A stretch of DNA of 64,000 bases from Agrypnia vestita (GCA_016648135.1 JADDOH010023643.1:620001-684000); one strand, 5' to 3'. Numbered from the stretch's first letter, positions 33,837 to 46,358 are shown. The notes: generated from the letters alone by a model not told the origin. A program made the numbers and translations.

Positions 33837-34235
33837 GTGTACAATGACAACACTGGGAGTGTTATTATTGGGCGATTCCACGCTGATTTTCGTATTATAT
33901 TAATGATAAAAAAGCGGGAATATAAAAAACAATGCCTTATTCATCGAAAGTTGAATAGAAGCATGGAGCGTTTTCTTTTATTATGGCAATATATGAAACT
34001 CTCTCTCTGGACGTGTTTTTTAAAGCCAGAGGAAAGACAAAAAAGATATGTCTTCTTGACGATTTCGGGGAAGGCAGCTAGTGGTCATTTCAGACTAAAT
34101 CAGGAACTAATAGATAAAATGTTCCTTAAAAGACAGTTTGGTATTGGATTGGCCTGCTAGTACCGAAGCGGCGAAAGACAAGGGAAGACGGAAACCCACT
34201 GAGTAAAGGTGACGATGACGAGATGATGTTGAGTT
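33837..34235 (+). pseudogene. Possible non-LTR RT tail remnant
   Basis: A 107-codon frame (33837-34160) ends near FGIGLA. Directly after, in another frame, comes DWPASTEAAKDKGRRKPTE and a GACGATGACGAGATGATG run. The DW-x(3)-T/S-E-A-A-K-D-x-x-R ending and trinucleotide run resemble non-LTR RT tails. The long upstream frame has no recognisable RT motif, so the call is weak. Confidence 0.3.
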
Positions 34236-34448
34236 GTAGATTTTTTAAAAAGACATGCGAAAGTATTAGTAAATTATTAGGTACCTACCTGTATTACAAA
34301 GATCAGCGGTTGCCAAAAAGTGCGCTACGGGGGACCGCGACTGACATGGTAATGAACTTTTGAAATCGCTCAAAAATTTTGTACTTTTCAGAACAAATAT
34401 TAATTTCTTCTTCTTCAAATATAGCAAATTTATTTTGTGGTGACATAA

Positions 34449-34524
34449 TTATAATTTTTATAAATTAACTTTGTTTAGTGTTTATTATAATGGTGTTTAC
34501 AAAGTTAATTTATATAAATTATAA
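34449..34524. repeat. Foldback, 26-bp arms
   Basis: Arms 34449-34474 and 34499-34524 are reverse complements with one mismatch (core TAAATTAACTTTGT / ACAAAGTTAATTTA) around a 24-nt loop. Probably a MITE or foldback element. Confidence 0.75.
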
Positions 34525-36930
34525 ATATTAATTCAATACCGAAAATTGTTTCCCCTAGTTAAAGCAGTTGATATTCTCCGAGACTTAAAATATGTTATTT
34601 GACAGCATTTATAGAATAGTTAAAAAAATACTTCCGAGGAGAAAATATCGATAGGTTCAAATGGACGCGGAAAGGGATTGAAGCAAACTGGGACGCCGTG
34701 GATAAAATTCCCTAAGGTTTGGTAATCGGTGATATAGGTGTTATTTTCAATAACTGTTTACTCTATTTGTATTAACTGTTTTATTAACTCTTGTATTAAA
34801 AATAATAAATTAAAAATATTATGTGATTTTGTTTCCATGGAATAGCCCCATGTGCATTATGTGAGCATAATACCAATAAAAAGGACCTACCTACCGATAA
34901 CAATGATAAACACACCAGAGATTGATGAACAATTGAACACACAACGTTAATTTATGGTTTTTAAATTGTTTAATAATCAGATTCATATTATGTGACAACC
35001 TCCATTAAAAGTATACCGTATTTTCCGTGAGACTATACTCGTACACATATACCTACCAATCTACATTAACACGTATAAAAAAGGAATTATAATGTTTTGA
35101 TTTGTTGTGTTATAAATATAATGATATTTTTAATTTATTGAATAGTTAAGGTTATTATTACGGTTGTTGGACATCGTCATAAGGAGAGCGTCCTATCATA
35201 GCTGAAGTGTAGGTATGTAGGCTGAATTGTTCGGCTGGATAAGATTTCAGCGAAACGTCGAGATTTGCTTCTCAGTGAAATATACGGTTCGTATAAAATA
35301 TCCGTTTTATTTACCTAACACATTTTTAAGTATTAAAATTACGAATCGTGAAATTTAACATTTGCAATAAATTTGGTATTTTTAGTATGAAATGTGCTTA
35401 AATATGTCACATAACGGCGTCACTATTTAGTTTTTTACAATAATCCAAAAGTACACAATTACACAAGGTACCATATCATAAATCACTGTAATTTTTTCTT
35501 CTTCTTTTTTTGCTCTTTCAACGGACGTTGGCTATCATCAATTTGTTTACTGCGAATCGGAAGAGCTTTACTGCAAACTGGTCAAACCAATGTCTTAGGT
35601 CATTAATTGATATGCTTTGTGGTGCAACACATCTTACAAGGTCTCCGCTTCTCAGCTTCTTCCCCTTGAAGACCACACAAAAAATTACCCCACTGTTATT
35701 CTGCTCCAATAATATGACGTCATTTCGGTATCTAGATTAGTTATAAGTTACAACTGATGATGAGAGGGACTGCTCATCTCGAAACTATAGTATTGTTAAA
35801 TTTAACACAACGTGTTTGCATTACAAAGTTCAATTTAATTTAAATTAAAATAATACTGTTTTTGGTTTTGCAGCCAAGATATTCTCCTTTTTCGTACTTC
35901 TCCATCCCTGTCTCCGTCTCATCATATATTCGAGATATTCAAGTCATCACCTATTGTTTTAACTGATTATATTTCTTTATTTATTCGAACATATTCTTTC
36001 GTAACTCTTGTCAATCTAGCTTGTTTTTAATATTTTCTATAGATACACATTTCGAATGCTTCAAATAACCTTATCAATTTTTCAGTAAGTGTCCATGCTT
36101 ATATTCCATTATAAAATAATATTAATATAATAACACGTGGCATCTTACTATAATTTAATTTACTAATTTATTAAATATGAATCGATTTAGCAAGACGAAC
36201 ATTATGTTTTATTACACGACACACATAAATAAAATATTACAGTTTTGTTAATTGCGGGTAAAAGTGTATTAAAATAAAGAAAGTCATAACCGCAATCACT
36301 AAAGAGCAATTAATCACATGATATACTTTAGCTCTTACTTAACCTGTGCAGGTCTTTTCCTCTGTTTTGATCCTTGTTAGATTATGTATGAGAGTTTTGT
36401 GCATGTTACAAGACTCATCTATCCTAATCTTCTCGCTTCTATCTTCCTCAGGATATTTGAAGTGACATACAGTCTACAATTATAGTCTGGAATTTACAAA
36501 TTCTGTAACCTCATCCATTTACCGCTTAGGTTTTTTCGTAAATACTCGTACTATACAAGACTTTATTTTCGATGTCCAACACCTTTTTTTCTAAGCTTTA
36601 GTTAAGAAAGGATATTTACAAGTACCCAACTGAAGAATACAAGTAAAATAAAACTTTATGTATGTTCTCACAAAACTATATTATATCTTGTATTGAAGTA
36701 CACACATGTTTTTACATTTCTTTTACATTTTTTTTTACAAAAAATATTCTTGTTCTTTTATCTGCTATTGTTTAAAATAGTAGGTTTGAAGATACTTACT
36801 TCTGGAATTTCAATATTCTCATTATCAATATCAAATTAAATCAATTTTAATAAATATATTGTTCTAATTTTTGTTGTAAAACTGCTCATCTCGGCACATG
36901 TTCATCCTTGTGAGATGAGTGGCTCACGTC
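34525..36930. other. AT-rich intergenic DNA
   Basis: No gene is called. The overlapping frames at 35510-35740 (both strands) have no motif. A perfect CRE-like palindrome TGACGTCA lies at 35715-35722, just before the structured motif at 35754. GGCTGGATAAGATTTCAGCG-AAACG near 35231 may be a further degenerate relative of that motif. Confidence 0.5.
35754..35785 (+). other. CTGANGA...GAAAC structured motif, copy 2
   Basis: CTGATGA (35754-35760), one T, GAGA paired with TCTC (35762-35765 and 35777-35780), then GAAAC at 35781-35785. An alternative pairing GATGAG/CTCATC is also possible. It has the same layout as the copies at 28857, 38963, 49875 and 62285. Confidence 0.4.
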
Positions 36931-37183
36931 CTATACATCAGGCGCGTGCAGTGGGAACAAGGAGCATGACTTTTATTTAACCGTATATTTGGGAAAAAAT
37001 ATCGAAATTAAATATTTATCTGGCAGAATATTATGAAATATTAAAATCTGAATAAAATGTTAATTATTGTGATTTGAATATTACGAAATATAACTCTTAT
37101 TTAGGTTTCTTTTCAAAATATATGCCTAGAAAAAAGTCATGCTTCTTGTTCCTGCACTGTCACTGCACGCCCCTGCTATACAT
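36931..37183. mobile_element. hAT-type MITE with perfect 8-bp target duplication
   Basis: The element (36939-37175, 237 bp) begins CAGGCGCGTGCAGTG and, on the minus strand, begins CAGGGGCGTGCAGTG. After a 7-base indel both ends continue GGAACAAG(G/A)AGCATGACTTTT. It is flanked by the identical octamer CTATACAT at 36931-36938 and 37176-37183. Eight-base duplications with CAG...CTG ends are diagnostic of hAT transposons. No transposase frame is present, so it was mobilised by an autonomous relative elsewhere. Confidence 0.85.
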
Positions 37184-37850
37184 GTATGCATTTAAGTTCA
37201 CTATAAAATAAATGAATATACAGAATCATTGGTTACAACAACGTAAACAATATGAAATAATTATAAATGTAACTGATGCAGTGTTTCAGTTGTAGTCGTA
37301 GATAGATATAACTTATATATGTATATGTGTAATTGTTGTAGTTCTATTTCTCTGACAATTATTGAGCCCTGCTGTGACTTATCACTCAATTCATCATATT
37401 TTTATTAGTATTGTATCATGGGGTGTTCGTCACCAATAAAACCAAACAAATAAACTCAATTACTGGCGTCCCATTAATCCAATAATCAAAATTATGCCTT
37501 TGGCCGTATTCGGAAAACAGTTATTAAATTAAATGAGACACACAAATAATATCTCAAATAAGATAATGAATATCTCTCTCGATATTGTTAATACGAATTA
37601 AGTTTAAATAGAAAATTAGGAATAATTATTATTTTTTAGAGTTGTTTAAATTATAAGTTTATAAATAATATAGCAATAGCAAAATATTATAGCAAGTACA
37701 TGCATTTCGAATTTGTCAAAGACTGGTGACTTCTGACAGAAGTAGACGATTTTCATATAAAGTTATGTATATTAAAAATATACCTACTCGTATATATTTA
37801 TAAATAAATATCAGTTGAATATACCATACCACTTATTTACCTACTTGTTT
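37184..37850. other. AT-rich intergenic DNA
   Basis: Nothing recognisable in this stretch. Confidence 0.55.
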
Positions 37851-38113
37851 TCAGACAATTTTTTCAAGTGATATCAGATCTGCCAGAGGGGACAGGAGTG
37901 CAATGCGGACTGGTCTCGTAGGCGCCGGTAAAAGCCTCATTGTTTCGAAAAAATTTGGTATCAGCACATTCTTTCTGTCAGCATTTTTCTTGCGACTTAT
38001 TATTAGGAAGATTATCCGATCCGGATCTGCTGAGTGAGCTACCCGTATCGTCACACGTACAAATTTTAAAAGTGCACTCCTAGACTTACCTCCTTTTACC
38101 GTCTTCTTCAGCC
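37851..38113 (-). other. Unassigned open frame next to RTE fossil
   Basis: A minus frame (37851-38159) reads through DRIIFLIISRKKNADRKNVL and LLPAPTRPVRIALLSPLADL without stops. Base composition is balanced and the segment is bounded by AT-rich DNA. I recognise no domain. It follows the end of the RTE-like tail in a different frame, so it may be the element's 3' region or an older repeat. Confidence 0.3.
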
Positions 38114-38672
38114 TTAATCTCTCCACTGCTGAATATAGGCCTCTTCTACACCCTTCCAATCTTCTTTTTTATTTGCTAATTGTAGCAATTTCTTTCCCCC
38201 CACAGCGGTTATGTCGTCTGTCCATCTCTTCCGACGCCTCTTTTATTCTCCTAAAGTCTCCAATTCAAAATTCTGGTAGTCCATCTTATAGCATCCTGCC
38301 TTGCAAGATGCCCTGCCTATTGCCATTTTAGCTTCGTTACAAAATCCATGATATCCACTCTTGGTCTGGTGGTTCATCATTTTTTATTCTATCTCTTAGA
38401 CTTACTCCAAGCATGGATCTTTCCATGGATCATTGCGTGCATTTGAGTTTTTCCACACTTTTATTTGTAAGGGCCATTATCTCCACTCCTTAACTGGCAG
38501 TATGCACGATTCAAAGGCTTTTCTTTTTAGGCTTATTGAGATCTCTTTGTTCTCAAAAATATGTTTGAGTTTGCCAAAAGCAGCCCAGCTCCTTCCTATT
38601 TTTCTTAGCAATTCTGCTTTTAGTTTTCTTTTTTCATTTTTATCTTGTGTGCCAGGTATATATATATTCATG
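38114..38672 (-). pseudogene. RTE-like non-LTR reverse transcriptase, C-terminal half, broken
   Basis: The minus strand reads RKIGRSWAAFGKLKHIFENK, EISISLKRKAFESCILPV, then MERSMLGVSLRDRIKN, WILxRS, KRRRKRWTDDITAVGG and DWKGVEEAYIQQWRD with TAA at 38114-38116. The order (AFGKLK...LKRKxFExCILPV, ERxMLGVSLRDRIxN, RRKRWTDDI, W-x(3)-EEAY-x(3)-W) matches the region after the catalytic domain in insect RTE-clade proteins. Several stops and frame changes interrupt it. Downstream is a GAAGAAGACGG-type end. The catalytic YADD part is absent, so it is dead and 5' truncated. Confidence 0.75.
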
Positions 38673-39244
38673 TACTATTTCAATATTACTGTTATTGATT
38701 GTGATGATTTTGTTTTTTGGACTCAAAATTTGTTTCCTTTTACCATACTATATTATATTTCTGACCACACCAGTCATCATTCGATCACTTGACCAAATTA
38801 CATTTTATTATTCCGAAGTGACCTTTTATTATTCCGACATTTTGCCGCAAATTTTCAATTTGCTCCATATTTTTAATGTTTATAGCGTTAACTTATTGAA
38901 CATAATTATTAATTTAAGAAAAATAACAAACTTTGTATAAACCACACTGATTGTTTTTACCAGTTTCGATACCGAACTGTAATTTCGTCAGGACGGATGA
39001 ACAATACGTGTGCGTGTTATGCTCAAATTAATAATGCTCTAAATTTGTTCATTCTTCGCCCATATCATACATACGCTTTCCACGAATACTAATATAAATT
39101 CAAATATTGAATGGAATAATTAATTTAAAAAAATTAATTAACCTTAGTAAGAAGCAATTGTAGTATATTTCAGGTCATAGATCTTTATTTTTCTAAATGT
39201 CCTTAAAAATAGTTAAAAATTCTTACAATAATGTTTTTGCATGT
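38673..39244. other. AT-rich DNA
   Basis: No gene. The structured motif at 38963-38991 lies within. The near-repeat ATTTTATTATTCCGAAGTGACC / CTTTTATTATTCCGACATT (38801-38842) is a short local duplication. Confidence 0.5.
38963..38991 (-). other. CTGANGA...GAAAC structured motif, copy 3
   Basis: On the minus strand: CTGACGA, one A, ATTACAGTTCGGTATC (partial pairing of AUxAC with GUAU), GAAAC. The stem is weaker than in the other copies, which suggests decay. Confidence 0.35.
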
Positions 39245-39506
39245 AGGTACTTAAACTTATTTGTCTCGTGAAAAGCGACAACCCCGCAAAGAGCGTCGCC
39301 ACATGGCAGGCGTCGGCGTCGCGACGTCCTCCTCGAGTCCTCGGGCGTCGGAGTAATTATCCTACAGTTCTTATCGCCGCGGGGGGGAGGGTGATAAACT
39401 GGGTTCGGCGGGGGGCTGGCAAATACGGGACATGGTGTACAGCTATCCACGATATATGGGATAACCTACTCAAGTCGTATATAAAATATAGGACGTAGCT
39501 GTACAC
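39245..39506. other. GC-rich island with an inverted repeat at its edge
   Basis: CpG-dense sequence (39265-39420, with GGCGTCGGCGTCGCGACGTC and CGCCGCGGGGGGGAGGG) stands in AT-rich DNA and opens frames on both strands. At its right edge GTGTACAGCTA (39435-39445) pairs exactly with TAGCTGTACAC (39496-39506). It could be a repeat insertion or a small CpG island. No protein motif is recognised. Confidence 0.35.
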
Positions 39507-39784
39507 GAAATATATGGAACATACCGGAGCCTTCCGGGATTTCGCGTGTGTCTTCTCAGCGTTGTAAAACGCAGAGACATTGCTTTCGGTATGACAACGG
39601 TTAATTTATTATATGTGAAGTAATTTACAATATGTACGCTTAGATTAGTAGTGTTGTATATCATTCAGGTTCTGTACTGTTATTACTTACCAGCCGTACA
39701 TCCGTGAAAAATCACGGAACATGAAATAGTTAGCTAGTTTGCTAAGCCTTAGTATATGTATACATGTAATATATTTTTGACGGT

Positions 39785-39965
39785 CCACGGAGAGGCTATG
39801 GTAGCAAATCTGCTAGTGTGCCGCGCTGGCATATGAGCGTCCGAGGTTCGCGCCCTACATCCAGCCGTGTAATTTCGTTTTTAACAGTGAATTTGAATGA
39901 AATTACGGACGTTATAGGAAGTAAGTGACAGACAGACAACGGAATTATTATGTTCGATAATGTAT
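39785..39965 (+). mobile_element. tRNA-derived SINE-like family Y, most complete copy
   Basis: The head reads CCACGGAGAGGCTATGGTAG, CGCTGGCATATGAGCG (anticodon-arm-like) and GAGGTTCGCGCCCTAC, close to the polymerase III B box. The body GAATGAAATTACGGACGTTA, GACAGACAGAC and GGAATTATTATGTTCG is shared with 30650-30765 and 26935-27040. A tRNA-like head joined to an unrelated body is the defining SINE layout. The exact 3' end and target duplication are not clear. Confidence 0.55.
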
Positions 39966-41339
39966 CAAACACCGCCAAATGAAATTAATGAAATTCTTCT
40001 TGTAAAAAGGTCTGAACTAATTTTCTATCAAGCTTTAATAATTTGAAAGTCAAATAATTAGTAAATTAGTAAAGAAAACAAGTCTATGCATCAAATATGA
40101 ATATTACACGTTTTATTAATGTATTTATTTCAACAATTCCCATTTGATACATTTTTATTTCTGAGATTGACAGTAGATTTGCATATTACGAAACTCAGTT
40201 ATTTTTTTATATTTAATTTAGTAATTTAAATACAATTATCATGTTAATACACAATTTATCAGAAATATGACATGACGTTATACAATAATGATATGATAAT
40301 ATGCAAATTAAAATAAAAATTTAATATAAAAAATATTTAATGTTTGTAAAATTGTAATATACAAATAGGCATATTTCTTCCCAGAAAAAAATCAAAAACG
40401 TATTTCGTACATTTAAAAAAATATTTTTATTAAAAACATGTATATGTATTCAATCATTCAATTTAATTGAGAATGTACCTTCTTTTAAGGCTGCTGGTCA
40501 GAACAAATGTGTATTTTAGTTAAATAAAATCATATATAAACAAGTAATATACCCCATGTAAGAATAACCTAAGATCTAAGATAAAATGTCAATAAGAATA
40601 CAGGAATCATTACTTTTATCAGTCAGTTTGTGGGCAACCTTTTAAGCGTTAGAAATCTTTTTTTTTTTAATTTTCAACCAGTCATGTAGGTACCTACCTA
40701 ACTAAGCACGTAACACCAATAAGATAAATATATCTTTATTAGTTTATAATATAAACAATATTCACCCAACAGTTGATTAAACCATTTTTTTTTCAAATTA
40801 CCTGTAATCTGTGATAACTAATCATTTTATTGTAATCAAATTGAAAAATGTATATTATATTGCATAAGGGTATTAATTATGAGGTGATTTATTTTATTTT
40901 ATTTCTGTGATTATTCCAGTAATTAGCGTAAAACTTTCAGTTTTTCTTACTAACAGAACATAAGCTATTTATATTTTATTTTGTTTTGATATGACTTTTG
41001 GACGCACTATCGTTTTATAGTTTTTGCCTACTGTATATTTTTAATGTCATAATATTTTATAATTTTCATTGTACTCTTATGTAAGGTTAAATATAAATAA
41101 AATTTATTTTATAAGCACCATAAATATCTTATCTTAATTTAGCTGGCACAAAAAATATCCTTTTTGAATAGCGAGTGATTATTTGTCAAGATTTCACGGT
41201 TTTTTTAAAATAATTTACATAAATACGAATATTGATGTACGCATTTTCATCATTCTCGTGTGTATTTTATTTATACATGTATTATAATTTAACGACTTTA
41301 TTTATCCGCGCGGGGGTTTGATGAATGGTGTTTCTAATT
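39966..41339. other. AT-rich intergenic DNA
   Basis: No gene or element is visible. It contains one perfect GTAGGTACCTAC (40686-40697). Confidence 0.6.
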
Positions 41340-41480
41340 ATTAATCCCAGATCCTACCGGTCCAAAGGCCCAGTGACCAAGACTCGTGGCCCAGTAGTAA
41401 CCAGTCGGCCTTGGATCGGGTTCCCCCATTCACATCCCGACTGAGAAGAATGTAGGACAGGGCTGGAAGCTGCGGGCTGG
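41340..41480 (+). repeat. Possible tRNA-derived SINE remnant
   Basis: TGGCCCAGTAGTAACC resembles an A box and GGATCGGGTTCCCCCATTCA a degraded B box at the right spacing. The segment is much richer in GC than its flanks. The tail GGGCTGGAAGCTGCGGGCTG is also GC-rich. I infer a decayed SINE. Confidence 0.35.
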
Positions 41481-44400
41481 AGCTTACCGGCTCAAAAAAT
41501 TGCATCGAATTTTAATCGAAATATTCAGAGACAACAAAAACGATAAAAATGCATCTAGACAAAATATTTCATTGTTTAAGTGAATCATTAAATATGGAAG
41601 CTTACAGTAGGTACATTCTTTGATTTAACACATAAATTATTCATATTTGGAGCCGACCATCATCAGATATACCTAACAATATTTTTTTATTTAAAAAAAT
41701 AATATTATCGAGTTTATTCCGGCGTAACCATTTCGAATGCGCAAGACCTGGTGTCTCGTATTATAAGCATAAAAATTACAATTTAAATATTAAATAAATC
41801 TAAAATAATACACATAAAACATAAGTTACAAAAAAATAAGAGAATAAAGTACCTAGGTACGCAAAAATTCGCAACTTTTTATACTTTAACGTTCATATTT
41901 ATTATTTATTGTATATTATTATAAGTTACATTTATATACTTATGTTTTTTGTATAATGTAATATATGTATAGGTATTTTATATTTTTTTTACCGGTTAAA
42001 GTTGATGTGAGAATAGAATGTTCCTAATTGCACAATTTTCTTAGATATTGCATATCCATAAAATAATTCAAATATCATTGTTTCTCTATTCTGCTTGATT
42101 CTTAATACTCAGGATCACAAAAAATAGGGTAATTTTATAACTGTTATTTTTCATAGTAAAGCTATTGTAAACTATCCTTTTATCTGATTCAGTTTATTAT
42201 TCAGATTATATAACAACAGGATGTCGGGCAACATTGGAAGCAAAGCGTAATAGAGAGGGGAGGGAGAGAAAGTAGGGAGAGCAAGGACCTGTAGTCAGCA
42301 CTGAAGGCAGTGTGTAGTAACATTACAATGATTTTAAATGCATAATAACACAACTCGACTAGAAATAAAATGGGAGAGAATCCTGCCATGGCGAAGTGCA
42401 ATGAAAAAAATATTATCACAATTTGGTGAATAATTTAGAAAATATACTTTGTGTGGCGGAAAAAATAGAAAAACTCTTACAAAGAGATATAGTTCAAACT
42501 TTCTGAAGTACAAAACTGCGGAAAGTGTACGAAATATTAAAACTATCGCACAAGTACAAAACCTAATCAAGTAATGCATAACAGTCCTCGGTGTATGAAA
42601 GAAAATAAACAGGCAAGTTTGGTTTATGGTAATCGTTGTTAATACACGTTCGTATGACTATCGACCGCATATATTATAATAAAATAAGTTCGTATTTAAA
42701 CTAAGAATTTATTACAAATACGTATCTATTAACTTATATTTAGTATGTGGAAGCCATCGAGGTAGGAGTTGGTAGGTACCCATAAATCTGGTTCGGTAGA
42801 GATGTATTCAAAAATGTAAAAATATAGAGAGATATGAGATTCTAAAACTCTGCACAATCAAGGATTTCCGAAATTTTACGGACTTTATAATATATTAGAA
42901 AGTACTGAAAGTACCTGGAACACGTAGAACATTCGTAAAATAACATTTCTTATATAAACAAGCAAAATAAAGTTCCAGAGTACCATCCTGAGGGCGAGCA
43001 AAAGATTCCAAAGACAAGTGAAAATTTTTCGAATGACGATTTCAGCTGATCACATCATAGAACATGTCCAGTGAATTTGAATAAAATAAAATGAAACTAA
43101 TAATTTTTTATATACCTGTGCATACATCTCCCACTGCCATGTCCCGTGACTATATGTGAATACCATTTATATTTTAAATTGTATAAAAAATATTTAAAGA
43201 ACCGCCTCAAAGTGGATTATGGCAACCCTGTTAAAGACCTTTGCATTGTGCATTTTGATATCAGAGGTTGAACACATTGTAGCGTGAAAGCGGGGATCGA
43301 ATTCATAGCTATGCACAGCATTTGAAAAGATTGCTGAGATTATTTTGCATTAATATTTTGCGAAGGTTTGTAACGCCAATCAGAGTTTCATCAGTAAATT
43401 GATAATATTTTCGGCAGGGTCACAAAAAAATACTGACGAACATAATATATAAAGGTGGCAGGCATGAAAAAAATATTGATAATTTAATAATTTAATAATT
43501 ATAAATTCATTATTTATTTGTTAGCATACATGTAGGTAGTATATTGATGTCTCATTCTTGAGGAATTTGCGCGTATACCTACCTATATCATTGTTTAAGC
43601 TATTAAGTAAAATAATATAATAATTAATAGGACGGATAAACTTTAAAAGAATTTAAATTACAGTTAGGTACTAGAAACAATTTATAAAAAGTTCTAGTAA
43701 CAAAGTTTTTCTTGGCAGTTTTATTTAAATTTAGACTATATTTTTGATAGGTACCTACCAATCTTATACTATACCAGATATGCAAAGATCACATAATTTA
43801 TTTTTAAAATATATCATTCAGAGAGCAGTGAGAGCAGTAAAACATATTATTATTGACATAAAAGGATTTTTAAAAGGACTATAACTTTTGATGACCTAGT
43901 GACTATGACTAGCGAGAGGACTATGACCTGATGAACTAAGAATATCATAATACTGAATTCTTCAGCGCTTTATCCGAAGAGCAGTCGGCTAGGCTGTCGA
44001 AGAAAATACGCACAGATATCACATTACTACAGACCATAACTATCTTATAAAGCAATTTTACCTAACCCAAAACCTAGTTTCTTGTCCCTCTCCATCTGCT
44101 ATTCGTCTCGGCATCATGGAGCTTGTTTTGTGACTGTGACATTGTATATCGGAAATATATTAAAATTATTCAACTAAATTGTGCAGTTATTTGAAAAAAT
44201 TGTCCGCCACTTTAATGATTTAATTTTTATTTTTTTATGTATTCAAATTGAAGCTTACACTGTACATAAATATGTTTTACGAAGAAAAAAAAATTTAAGT
44301 TGAAAAATATCTGCTCTATACATCTATTAATAGTTAACAATAAAAACACATCTAATATTAGCTTTCAATAATATGTATAGGTACCTACACAGAGTGAAAA

Positions 44401-44658
44401 TAAATAAAATAGTCGCATTAATCTAGAAATTAAATAACACAATGCGATGTGTAAATATCACGATGACAAGGCGCACCGTTCGAGAGCTTTGTTGCTTCGT
44501 AAAAAGAAAATTTCCGCTCAATGATTAAGATATAAATTATTTCATTTATATTTTCATTAGTAGGTAATATATTACGAAGTTCATTCACCAGGAAGATTCG
44601 CGTTTATTCCATAAATAAAAATAATCACTTAAAAAATGCGTTTCGAGTAATAACTTAC
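41481..44658. other. AT-rich intergenic DNA
   Basis: No gene is supported. A purine-rich stretch (42249-42295, GAGAGGGGAGGGAGAGAAAG) lies within two overlapping minus frames that have no motif. A degenerate CTGATGA-type motif occurs at 43388-43394 (minus), with CAAAC in place of GAAAC. The segment at 43960-44010 (CAGCGCTTTATCCGAAGAGC) is slightly more complex. Confidence 0.45.
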
Positions 44659-44854
44659 GGACCAATTCGTTTATCTCATTCAATGCGTTACAAACGAGAT
44701 GAATTTGCTCTGGACCATTCACATCTCTATCGGCCCGCTTTTGGAAAGAGTTATGCATTTTTGGATGCGCTTTTCGGCCCCGCGGATGGCATCGGCGATT
44801 GCCAGAGAATTTATTGCCCTCAGTACAGCATCCCTGGTCCATTGTGGTCCAGAC
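44659..44854 (-). other. Candidate exon or conserved element
   Basis: A 196-nt minus segment is bounded by AATTAG (acceptor-like, AG at 44855-44856) and GTAAGT (perfect donor at 44653-44658). One frame is open throughout, including GPEQIHLVCNALNEINELV at its end. A second frame reads RDAVLRAINSLAIADAIRGA then EKRIQKCITL before a stop. Composition is balanced against an AT-rich background. I recognise neither protein. The plus strand is also open (44683-44910), so a conserved non-coding element is equally possible. Confidence 0.3.
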
Positions 44855-44934
44855 CTAATTGTTTTATTTATTACGCACCATATCCGTTACGGCTCCATTA
44901 CATCGGATGAGCCGGACAGTCTTGCCGCGTGAAG

Positions 44935-45130
44935 GTCAAGAACGACATTATGATACGCGACGTGCGAGAAATCAAATATCATATATTTTTAATTAATTAA
45001 TTTATTTAATATTCATGGAAGACCAACAGCGCAACAAAGAAGCATAGAAAACATTGATGTAATATAGATGGCCAATTACAGGTCTCCACATTTAGAAATA
45101 TGTTAGTAATGATAAATATTTATGAATTAA
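44935..45130. other. AT-rich DNA
   Basis: Nothing supported here beyond AT-rich spacer. Confidence 0.5.
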
Positions 45131-45350
45131 ACTAAGGCATGTTAAGAATTATATAACAAGAAAGAATAAAAAATTTAAACAAAAGAAAAATAAACTTAAT
45201 TATTAGCAGAAAAACATAGGCATGTTAAAAATAATACAAAAATAATGAACAAGAGAAAAAGAGACTTAATTATTAAGTAGGAAAAAAATTCTGCACTCAA
45301 AATTTTTCTTAAAACTTAGGCATGTTAAGAATTATATAACAAGAAGGAAT
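45131..45350. repeat. Degenerate tandem repeat, unit about 80-100 bp
   Basis: GGCATGTTAA starts three units at about 45136, 45219 and 45318. The first and third continue GAATTATATAACAAGAA. A related AAAAGAAAATAACTTAATAA / TTAGCA block occurs near 60785, linking it to the A-rich tract downstream of the RT tail there. Confidence 0.55.
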
Positions 45351-46149
45351 AAAAAAATTATATACCTACCTATTTGAGCATTAAAGTATTTTAACTGTCT
45401 GATTTATTAAACAATACCTCCTGATAATATAATAGATATTAAATGTAAAGTATATTAACGAACAAGTAAATATTAAATAAAATGTTATTAAAATTATGTA
45501 GGTATTTTCATAATATGTTATCGATTCATTATATTTTACCTATTGAACAGTGGCGTGCAATGGGCATGGACATAGGTTATGCTGCTTATATAAATGATGT
45601 AAAAGTAGGATTGGCTGTATTGCCACTAGAATTTGTATTAATCTGAAAGCTGTACGCTTTTTCAGAATTTTTTTTTCAGCTTGATTTTTCGAGAAAATGT
45701 ACCTGACTAATTTATTTCCATTAATGACCGATATTTATATTATTACAAATTATTCTTAGAAAATTGTTCAAATTATTTAGTGAAGAGTTTAAAAGGGTTA
45801 AAATTTTACAAATATTAAATAATATCTACATTTTTAAAGCATTTTCTAGAGTAACAGTCAAAATCGCAACAATTGTACACCTGGGCCATTTTGAAACACG
45901 CCTGTTCAAGCGCGTATATTTTTATAAATATATTTTAGTTCCCCCTTTTTTTAAATTCTACATAATAGCACGATTGTTTTTATCACATTTTTTCCAGGTA
46001 GATGGACTAAGTAAAGATCTTTTTAGTATTACATATTTTAACAATATTTTTATACGCAGGTATGTTCTAAAAACAGTTACTGAACTCTGTCCCCAGATTG
46101 ATTATTAATTAATTAAGATAAATTAAACACAGAAACGTAACTATTTATA
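45351..46149. other. AT-rich DNA with a solitary hAT-like end
   Basis: CAGTGGCGTGCAATGGGC at 45549 resembles hAT MITE ends (compare 36939 and 48603), but no inverted partner was found nearby. The 114-codon frame at 45764-46108 is F/I/K/Y-rich and looks like a chance frame. Confidence 0.4.
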
Positions 46150-46358
46150 TGAGAAACTTATGTGGAAATTTTACATGGTGGCCCAGGACTAACAACCTGT
46201 GAGCTGTACGATCACTCTATACAATGCAACGTTCACCAATTTCATCGTAAGAACATCCACACATTATCAAATTTTGAAAATTCTATATATTATGTTCAAA
46301 TTTGAAAATATTTATTTGAATGGACTTTGCCAGAGACACCTATGTATAATACAGTTCA
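46150..46358 (-). repeat. Family X, left arm of an inverted pair
   Basis: CGATCACTCTATACAATGCA, GTTCACCAATTTCATCGTAA and ATTTGAATGGACTTTGCCAG are the inverse of sequence at 46770-46940. Together with the right arm they form a large inverted repeat, split at its centre by the Helitron at 46359-46762. Confidence 0.7.
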
